From Lachnospiraceae bacterium (GTDB taxonomy: Bacteria > Bacillota > Clostridia > Lachnospirales > Lachnospiraceae), in contig JAILHF010000029.1 in assembly GCA_024696005.1 (NCBI GenBank), positions 31,370-95,369 on the forward strand: a stretch of DNA of 64,000 nt, in the 5' to 3' direction. The position numbers and the translations under genes were made by a program. Below are positions 10,344 through 17,500 of the stretch, in pieces (position 1 is the stretch's first letter; every line of letters starts with the position of its first letter). The notes beneath the pieces are model-generated. The model saw nothing but the letters and a program-made list of their open reading frames with translations. It was not told where the DNA came from and ran no database searches.

Positions 10344-10440
10344 TGTAACCCCCAATACATTTTATAGTTTTTTGCTATAACCCCATAAGAAAGAAATACC
10401 TTCTCTGAAAATGACAGTCAATGCGCTGTCATTTTTACTT
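10344..10440 (+). ncRNA. Candidate small RNA between ftsH and the CDF gene
   Basis: An extended -10 element (TGCTATAAT, 10329-10337) lies 71 bases before a clear terminator (AAAATGACAG / CTGTCATTTT plus T run, 10408-10440). The roughly 95-base stretch between has no ORF and contains a further small hairpin, TTATAG-N7-CTATAA. A short transcript is therefore plausible. No -35 match was found and no known RNA family was recognised, so this is a weak call. The promoter could simply fire into an upstream gene's terminator. Confidence 0.25.
10408..10440 (+). terminator. Rho-independent terminator upstream of the CDF gene
   Basis: AAAATGACAG pairs with CTGTCATTTT around an 8-base loop, followed by a T-rich run. 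Confidence 0.7.
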
Positions 10441-10462
10441 TTTCGGCAAAGAGTGCTATAAT
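10434..10462 (+). promoter_or_regulatory. Probable promoter of CDF-macro operon
   Basis: Extended -10 TGCTATAAT (TATAAT at 10457-10462) with TTTACT at 17-base spacing, 75 bases before the CDF start. Confidence 0.6.
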
Positions 10463-10536
10463 CCTGCTTAAGCGCAAAAGGGTTCGGAAGGACCCATGAT
10501 CGGCTTGAAAGGAAACGCTGCTTGCGGGAATGACTT

Positions 10537-11442
10537 ATGGATGAGAACAGGATCGTAAAGAAACTATCAAGAGTGGGGATACTCGGAAATGTCGTTCTGG
10601 CATTGTTCAAGCTGCTGGCCGGGATCTTCGGAAGATCCGGCGCCATGATCTCGGATGCGGCCCATTCCCTTTCCGATGTTTTTGCCACCCTGATAGCGTA
10701 TGTCGGGGTGCGTCTTTCCAGGCAGCAGGAGGATGAGGACCATCCTTACGGTCATGAGCGCCTGGAGTGCGTTGCCTCGCTGACACTGGGGCTGATCCTC
10801 GCCGGTACCGGCCTCGGGATCGGTTACAGCGGCGTCAGAAAGCTTTTGTACGAGCGGGACAGCCTGGAGATCCCTACCATGCTGCCGCTGATCGCTGCCA
10901 TTGTATCCGTTGTCACAAAGGAAGCGATGTTCTGGTATACGATGCACTATGCGAAGAAGCTGGATTCGGCGGCTTTTCGGGCCGATGCCTGGCATCACCG
11001 TTCGGATGCCATCTCTTCGGTAGGTTCTTTTGCCGGCATCGGTCTGGCCATGCTGGGTTTCCCGGTCATGGACCCGATCGCCGGGCTTTTCATCTGCCTG
11101 CTGATCCTGAAGGTGGCATACGACATCTCGAAGGACTCGGTGGTCAAGATGCTGGATACAGCCTGTGACAAGGCTTTTGTTCAGAAACTGCGCCTGTTCA
11201 TCGCCGGACAGCCCGGCGTGAGAGGGATCGATCTGCTGCGGACCAGACAGTTCGGGAACCGCATCTATGTTGACCTGGAGATCTCGGTAAAGCGCGACAT
11301 TTCCCTGCTTGAGGCGCATGAGATCGCCGAGAACGTGCACAGCAGGGTTGAGCAGGAATATCCCAAAGTAAAGCACATCATGATCCATGTGAACCCTGAA
11401 GAAGAAAACGACGGGACGAAAAAGGGACAGAATGGCGTTTAA
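10537..11442 (+). CDS. Cation diffusion facilitator (CDF) family transporter
   Basis: A 301-residue member of the cation diffusion facilitator family, which exports divalent metals such as Zn, Mn, Fe or Cd by proton antiport. Several hydrophobic segments are visible. The metal-site motifs are DAAHSLSD in the second helix and DAWHHRSDA in the fifth, with the conserved HPYGHERLE loop between them. A cytoplasmic C-terminal domain ends in HIMIHVNPEE. Its 3' end overlaps the macro-domain gene by 11 bases, pointing to translational coupling. Metal specificity cannot be read with confidence. Confidence 0.9.
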   Translation: MDENRIVKKLSRVGILGNVVLALFKLLAGIFGRSGAMISDAAHSLSDVFATLIAYVGVRLSRQQEDEDHPYGHERLECVASLTLGLILAGTGLGIGYSGVRKLLYERDSLEIPTMLPLIAAIVSVVTKEAMFWYTMHYAKKLDSAAFRADAWHHRSDAISSVGSFAGIGLAMLGFPVMDPIAGLFICLLILKVAYDISKDSVVKMLDTACDKAFVQKLRLFIAGQPGVRGIDLLRTRQFGNRIYVDLEISVKRDISLLEAHEIAENVHSRVEQEYPKVKHIMIHVNPEEENDGTKKGQNGV

Positions 11443-12760
11443 GATCGTTCGGAACGACATCACGAAAATGGATACCGAGGCCATCGTCAATACGGCGAAT
11501 GACCACACAAGCGTGGGCACGGGCTGCGATCTGGCCGTGTACCGGGAAGCGGGTTTTGACGAGCTTCTTTCCTACCGGGAGGAAAAGATCGGGGATGTGC
11601 CGGAGGGGGAGGTGTTCCTCACGCCCGGCTTCGGTCTGAAGGCAAGATACATCATCCACGCGGTGAGCCCGAAGTACCGGGGCGGAAACGAAGGCGAGGA
11701 AGAGAAGCTCCGTTCCTGCTACCGGAAGTCCCTGCAGCTGGCAAAGCAGCTGGGGATCACATCCATTGCCTTTCCGCTGATCTCGACCGGCAGCTTCGGT
11801 TACCCGAAGGAAGAGGGGTTGCGCATTGCCGTAGACGAGATCAATGCCTTCCTCGAGGGGCACGAGATGCGGGTCTTCCTGGTCGTATTCGATGAAAAGG
11901 CAAAGGATCTGGGCCGGAGCATTTATCCCGGTCTGGAGGAATACATAGACAGAAACTACGCCGAGCAGAAGAGCAAAGAGGAATACGACAGGCGCTTCTG
12001 CATGGAATGCATTGCCGGAAGTGCGCCTGCCACGCTTCGTGCCGACAGGGTGGATGGCCCGAACAGGCCGGATGCGGCCATGCTTGGGGCGTCGGCGCCG
12101 GCAGGAGCCGCTGCGGGGGCAGCTTTCTCCGATGCGGCGGCCGGGGGATCGAAGAAGAAAAAGGGTGTGCTCGGAGGCTTGTTCGGCAGCATGGGCGCTG
12201 GCCGTGAAAAGGCACACGCTGAAGGCGCACTGCCGGAAGAGGATCTCCTGTCTTCGCTGCGTCCGGGAATGTACGGCCGGAGAACGAAGCGGGCGGAAAA
12301 GACTGCCAAGGAGGCGCCGGAAGAAGAGTATGACTACGGAGAAGCGTTCTTTGAGGAGTGCGAAAGCGCGGAATTCGAGGATTTCCACGAGAACCGGCTG
12401 GAGGAAAGGATGCGGCATCTGAGCGATACGTTTTCCGAGTATCTGCTGTATCTGATCCGTGAAAAGAACATGGAGAACGCCGAGGTCTATAAGAGGGCGA
12501 TCGTGGACAAAAAGATCTTTTCGAAGATCAAGAACAATGCGGATTACCATCCGCAGAAGCTGACGGCCCTGTGCCTGTGCGTCGGCGCCAGGCTGAACCT
12601 CGATGAGTCCAGGGATCTGCTCGCCCGCGCGGGCTATGCCCTGTCTCCCTGCGACAAGACGGATATCATTTTTTCCTATTTTATCGAAAACGGGATCTAT
12701 GACATGATCGAGCTGGACATACAGCTCGAAGAGCACGGACTTCCGTGCATCATTTCCTGA
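11432..12760 (+). CDS. Macro-domain protein with C-terminal helical domain
   Basis: A 442-residue protein. The first ~170 residues are a macro (ADP-ribose-binding) domain: IVNTANDHTSVGTGCD, HAVSPKY and SIAFPLISTGSFGYP are the ligand-loop motifs. A variable Ala/Gly- and charge-rich linker follows. The last ~110 residues form a helical domain (SEYLLYLIREKNMENAEVYKRA onwards), which from memory of similar proteins is a recurring C-terminal module in Firmicutes macro- and VWA-domain proteins and may be HTH-like. Macro domains bind or hydrolyse ADP-ribose adducts. The 11-base overlap with the CDF gene suggests joint expression, but I know of no shared function. The macro call is firm; the C-terminal role is unknown. 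Confidence 0.85.
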   Translation: MAFKIVRNDITKMDTEAIVNTANDHTSVGTGCDLAVYREAGFDELLSYREEKIGDVPEGEVFLTPGFGLKARYIIHAVSPKYRGGNEGEEEKLRSCYRKSLQLAKQLGITSIAFPLISTGSFGYPKEEGLRIAVDEINAFLEGHEMRVFLVVFDEKAKDLGRSIYPGLEEYIDRNYAEQKSKEEYDRRFCMECIAGSAPATLRADRVDGPNRPDAAMLGASAPAGAAAGAAFSDAAAGGSKKKKGVLGGLFGSMGAGREKAHAEGALPEEDLLSSLRPGMYGRRTKRAEKTAKEAPEEEYDYGEAFFEECESAEFEDFHENRLEERMRHLSDTFSEYLLYLIREKNMENAEVYKRAIVDKKIFSKIKNNADYHPQKLTALCLCVGARLNLDESRDLLARAGYALSPCDKTDIIFSYFIENGIYDMIELDIQLEEHGLPCIIS

Positions 12761-12774
12761 AAACGAAAGCATGT

Positions 12775-12809
12775 GCCGGAGACAGCCCCGGAGGCACTCC
12801 GGCTTTTTT
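12775..12809 (+). terminator. Rho-independent terminator after macro-domain gene
   Basis: GCCGGAG pairs with CTCCGGC around a 15-base loop, followed by six T. Confidence 0.8.
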
Positions 12810-12885
12810 GTTGCCCGCAAAAACTGCCGGAAGGGGCATTTTCGTGCAAAGCATGAGGGATATGATGCAATCCGTGCAGGATTTA

Positions 12886-12913
12886 TTGCGCAAAAAGACG
12901 GACACGCTATACT
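12886..12913 (+). promoter_or_regulatory. Promoter for LytTR regulator
   Basis: TTGCGC (12886-12891), 16 bases, TATACT (12908-12913), 26 bases before the GTG start. Upstream the sequence repeats the short word GTGCA (in TCGTGCAAAG and CCGTGCAGG), a possible regulator site. Confidence 0.5.
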
Positions 12914-12939
12914 GAAGCCAACAGGAAAGGAGGAGGAGC

Positions 12940-13386
12940 GTGAAAGTAAGGGTATCGATCGAGACCGAAGAACGAAAGGACGTCATCAAAGAACTGACGG
13001 ACCACGGGATCGGGATCAGTGATGATGCGAGATACGTGCTGAGTCTGTCCGGAGAGGAACGGTATCTGCAGGTGAAGGATGAAAGGGGCGATCGCGTCGC
13101 GATCCGGGAAAACGAGATCGTCTTCATCGAGAGTTTCGGCCACAACATCGATGTTCATGCCACGAGCGGAAAATTCGTCACTTCGGAACGAATGTACAAG
13201 CTGGAGGAAGGCCTTGATAAAAAATGCTTCATCCGGATCAGCAATTCCGTCATCATACAGAAAAAGTATGTTACCCGCATCCGGCCGGGACTGTCCATGA
13301 AGTTTACACTGACCATGGCGGACGGAACGGTCATGACGGTCACAAGAAGTTATTACACGGTGTTTCGGGAATTTTTCAAGATCTGA
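12940..13386 (+). CDS. LytTR-family DNA-binding protein without receiver domain
   Basis: A 148-residue protein whose C-terminal ~100 residues are a LytTR DNA-binding domain: ENEIVFIESFGHNIDVHA, a middle CFIRISNSVIIQKKYV and an ending in RSYYTVFREFF. There is no response-regulator receiver domain; the first ~45 residues are a short distinct region. LytTR proteins bind direct-repeat sites and often control surface or competence functions. GTG 12940 is chosen because GGAAAGGAGGAGG precedes it. It lies 18 bases from a two-TM membrane protein, a pairing common in Firmicutes where the membrane partner modulates the LytTR protein. The targets are unknown, though the giant surface-protein gene lies close downstream. 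Confidence 0.88.
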   Translation: MKVRVSIETEERKDVIKELTDHGIGISDDARYVLSLSGEERYLQVKDERGDRVAIRENEIVFIESFGHNIDVHATSGKFVTSERMYKLEEGLDKKCFIRISNSVIIQKKYVTRIRPGLSMKFTLTMADGTVMTVTRSYYTVFREFFKI

Positions 13387-13404
13387 TAAAGGAGGGATAA
13401 AAAC

Positions 13405-14421
13405 ATGGCAACGGCATTATTTCCGGTGATCCTTGCGGCAGCAGTCGCGCTGGTGGTGATCACGATCCTGCTTGTCCGTCACGTCCGGTACCGCAGGCAT
13501 ATCGAAAGTGTTCTCAAGGGAGAAGATGATTCCGGCAGAAAGATCGCTTCGCAGGGGGATGCCCAGTCGAGCCTGATGTTCATTGTTTTCGTCTGGTCGG
13601 CATTGCTTCTGCTGATGGTCTTCTCGATGAGCCGAAAGCTCGGGGCGATGGAGGATGCACTCAAAAACATGTCCCACGAAATGATGATGGACCGGAATGA
13701 GACGTTCGAGCGCATCAAACAGATGAATTCGCTGCTGGTCGAGCACAGCTGGGGGATCGAACGGCTGAACCGGGGCGACCGCAGCGTGGATATCCGTTTT
13801 CGGTTTACGCTGAAGGAATACAGGGCCGATACCGAGGCGGTCCTGGTCATAGGCGAACGCAGCATCCCGCTTCAGAGAGACGGGGCATCCCTGACGGGAA
13901 GCGTGAACGCAGGCCTGTTTGAGTCTCTGGACGGCACGGCCAGGATCGAGATCCGAGAGGGAGACAGCTGCAGGTCGGAGACGCTGGACGACATCAACAT
14001 CAACATGCTCTGGCAAAACATGATGCCGGATCTGTATCTGTACAAAACGATCGATGACATCGCGGTAAAGAATGGCAGCGTCACGATCAACGACAGCGTG
14101 ATCGTGAGCCGCAATCCGGTCAAGGACGGCACCGAAACGCAGAAGGCACGTCTTGTCATCGAGGTGAACGGAACGGAAGTGTTTTCCGAAGAGATCGATC
14201 TCGCGCAGGCCGACGGACTTGAGATCCCGATCAGGGGAAGCTTTGCCTGCACCCAAAACGACTGCATGGCGATCTACATCATCAGCGAGAATGATCTGGG
14301 CCTGAGCGTAAAGCAGCTCGAGTGGTATAACTGCAGCGAAGAGAATGAGCAGAGCGTGCTGAAGACGGTGGGCACCAGGGTCTGGGATACCGCGAGCGGC
14401 GAGGTGCTTTATTCGGAATAA
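13405..14421 (+). CDS. Two-TM membrane protein of unknown function, LytTR partner
   Basis: A 338-residue protein I do not recognise. A first membrane helix is near residues 5-24 and a second near 57-72 (LMFIVFVWSALLLLMVFSM). A short coiled segment (MEDALKNMSHEMMM onwards) follows, and then a beta-rich C-terminal half that reads like two Ig-like or similar sandwiches. It starts 18 bases after the LytTR gene with AAAGGAGGG before the ATG, so the two form an operon. By analogy with other LytTR-membrane protein pairs it may sense a signal and hold or release the regulator; that is inference. Confidence 0.6.
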   Translation: MATALFPVILAAAVALVVITILLVRHVRYRRHIESVLKGEDDSGRKIASQGDAQSSLMFIVFVWSALLLLMVFSMSRKLGAMEDALKNMSHEMMMDRNETFERIKQMNSLLVEHSWGIERLNRGDRSVDIRFRFTLKEYRADTEAVLVIGERSIPLQRDGASLTGSVNAGLFESLDGTARIEIREGDSCRSETLDDININMLWQNMMPDLYLYKTIDDIAVKNGSVTINDSVIVSRNPVKDGTETQKARLVIEVNGTEVFSEEIDLAQADGLEIPIRGSFACTQNDCMAIYIISENDLGLSVKQLEWYNCSEENEQSVLKTVGTRVWDTASGEVLYSE

Positions 14422-14430
14422 CCCCCTCAA

Positions 14431-14477
14431 TACCTACTTTTGGCTGGTATACAAGGCGAACGGGATAATGGTATAAT
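14431..14477 (+). promoter_or_regulatory. TACCTAC...GGTA activator element plus -10 of the giant surface-protein gene
   Basis: TACCTACTTTTGGCTGGTA (14431-14449) is followed 22 bases later by TATAAT (14472-14477). There is no -35 match at the expected place (ATACAA). The same element and spacing recur at 43632 and 46523, in front of the two-component system genes, so this is probably a response-regulator binding site at an activated promoter. Confidence 0.65.
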
Positions 14478-14520
14478 GTGTATCGTCCGGGGCAAATGCC
14501 CCGGGATACACGTTTTTTTT
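14478..14520 (+). terminator. Strong hairpin terminator overlapping the transcription start of the giant gene
   Basis: GTGTATC and CCGGGGCA (separated by a 2-base bulge) pair with TGCCCCGG and GATACAC, followed by G and eight T. The hairpin begins one base after the -10 box. It would stop transcripts from the LytTR operon. RNAs starting at the local promoter, about 7 bases after the -10, would lose the outer GTGTATC arm. Confidence 0.75.
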
Positions 14521-14540
14521 GTTATGATCAGGAGGAGAAT

Positions 14541-17500
14541 ATGAAGAAAAAAAGCATGTTGCTTCGAAGGATCGCAGCGTTCCTGCTGGCCCTTTTGCTC
14601 GTCTGGACGGAATTTGCCGCCGGCGGCCTGAAGGTCCGGGCTGAGGAACCGGAGGGAACGGAGGAAGCCGACGGCGGGACCGGTGAAGTGAACCCCGAAG
14701 GCAAGCCCACGATGATCTATGTGAAAACCTCCAAAGGCGATGTGAACCTTGTGGATAAGACTACCGTGGAGGACGGCGACGGGAAGCTGCAATACAACGC
14801 TTCCACCTGCACGCTGACCATGACGGATTTCAAGATCACCCGGCTTTACAAGCACAGCCAGTCGGAATACTACGGACTGTTCTGCAACGGAAAGCTCAAC
14901 ATTGTCGTGAACGGGGATTGCTCCATCGGCGGCACGGCACCTTCCGATGCGACGGTCATAGACGGCATCAACGTGCAGCAGTCGCTGAGCATCAAGAACA
15001 GCAGCTCGTCTCTCACGAGTTCGCTCACGGTCTCTGTGTCGGGCACATCCAAGGGAACCTCCAGCGCGATCTATTCGGGCTACGGCCTGACCATAGACGG
15101 GCTGCTTCCGGTCTATGCCACGGCTGCTTCTTCCGTGCAGGACAGCTACGGCGTGCGTGCCATGAGAGGGCTGACCCTGACAGGAAGCGCGACTTTGCGG
15201 GCTACCGGCGGAAGCGTCACGAACAAGGGGCGCAGCAGCTACGGCATCCTTTCCAACGGAAACGTCAGCATAAAGGGAGGCACGCTCAAAGCCACCGGCG
15301 GTTCGGTAAAGGATTCCACAGCCAGGAGCTACGGCATGTATGTGGCCGGCGAACTGAATGTGAGCGGCGGAACGTCGACGCTCGAGACGGCGTCCGTGTC
15401 CGGTGATTACTTTACGGAAAACTATGCTTTGTATGTCACGACGGCAACGACCATCAGCGGCGGAAAGCTGAGCGCGAAGGCAGGGAGTGCCTCCGGCAGC
15501 GCCCGCAGCCACGGCGTTTTCAGCGGCGGAAAGCTCAGTGTGACGGGCGGCACGCTGGAGGCGGAAAGCGGAAGCGCAGCCGGCGATGACAGTGTGGCCG
15601 TGGATGCGGGCACCTTTGCGATGAGCGGAGGAACCCTCAGCGCCACCGCAGGCAAGGCGACCAAGGAGAGCTACGGCCTGCGCATCGCGGATAAAGACAC
15701 GCGTGAGACCATGATCACCGGAGGCACCATCACGGCCAAAGGCGGCAGCGCCAAGACCAGCTACGGCATCAAGGTGAATACGTATCTGACGCTTACGGGC
15801 GGAAAGTGCACGGCAAGCGGCAACACCGAATCCATCAGCGCGGCCAAGCCCAAGAGCGGAACGGATGAAGTGACCATCAAGGCGCCGGTCTTCTGGTGCG
15901 GTTCGAGCGCGGGCAATGCCGTGGTCAAAAAGGATTATGTCTATGGTTCGAAATATGCCGTGCTCGATGCGACCACGGCGGTGGTTCTGATCAACGACTG
16001 GACCTGGGGCGATACACCGAACAGTCCTTCCGTGATGAACCTGGACCGTTACGGGAACGGGAAGGTCAGTGCCGGCTTTGCGTATAAGAAGAGCAGTGAG
16101 GAAGACAGCGCTTACGGTGCAACGGTTCCTTCCGATGCAGGTAATTATGTGGTGCGGGCGAGCCTCTCTAACGGCCTGAAGGCGACAAAGAGCTTCAAGA
16201 TCAAACAGAGAGAGCTTTCGGAGGTCACGGCGACGGTGACGGCCGGAACCTATAACGGCTATTCGCAGCAGGCGACGATCAAACTTACCTACAAGGACAA
16301 GGAACTGAAGAACGGAACGGATTATACGATCGCCGAAGGGGCCAAGGCCACGGAGGTGGAGACCCTTACCGCAAAGATCAGCGGCAAGGGGAATTTTACC
16401 GGAACGAAGAGCGTGAAATGGAGCCTGAACAAGGCCGAGCTCAGCAGGGACTGTTTTGATCTGAAGACCAATCTGAATTATGTGTATGACGGCAAAGGAA
16501 AAAGCGTTGATAAGCCGGATCTGAAGGGCGTGTATACGGGATGCGGAACCATCACGATGCTTTATGACGGGAAGACGGAGCTTCCCGTGAACACGGGCAG
16601 CGTGAGCGTGACCTTCAACGTGTCGGAAGGAAAGAACTTTAAAGCGGCCAGCGGCCTGTCTTACGGGACCATGGTCATCAATAAGGCGGCCAACACGATG
16701 GTGGTGCGCGATCTTACCACCGTGAACAAGGGCAAGGAACTGGATCTGAACGCGGCGGTGCAGAATGCACAGGGAAGCGTGAGCTTTGCGATCGACGGAA
16801 GTGCCCTGGGATGCACGCTGAGCGGAAGCGTCCTGAAAACGGGCGACACGGCCGGAAGCATCAAGATCAAAGCCACGGCAGCCGGAAACGACAATTACAA
16901 GGAAGCGGAAATAAGTTTTACGGTGAACATCCGCGAGCTGAAGTACGCCGACCTGAGCGTGACCATGCCGTCCATTACCTATGGCCAGACGCTTGCCGAT
17001 CCTTCGTACACCGTTCCTGCCGGCGGCTGGGCGGAAACGCCGGAGATCCGGTATACCGGACGTACCGCTGCCGGGGACGAATACAACAAAACGACCAAGC
17101 CTTCCACGGCGGGCAGCTATGTGGTCAGCATCGAAGGCATGACAACGGATACCATCTACAGCGGAAGCGCTTCGTTTACGATCTCGCCCAAAGAGGTGAA
17201 GCTTGTGAGCGTTTCGGCTTACGGAAGGGCTTACAACGGGGATACCTATGTGCAGATGGATCACGGTTCGGCGGTGCTGGAGGGTGTGATCCCGGCGGAT
17301 GACGGTGTCATGGGCTGCTTCGTGTTCGGCGAATTTGCGGATCCCGCGGCCGGCAAGAACAAGCCCGTCGTCATCACGAGCGTCGAGCTTTACGGCGGAA
17401 TGGAGATGCTGGAACAGAACTATGTCCTGAACGATTCTGCCTTCCCCACGAACGTTACCGCAGACATCGATCCTCTTCCCGTGAAGATCACGGCTGAGGA

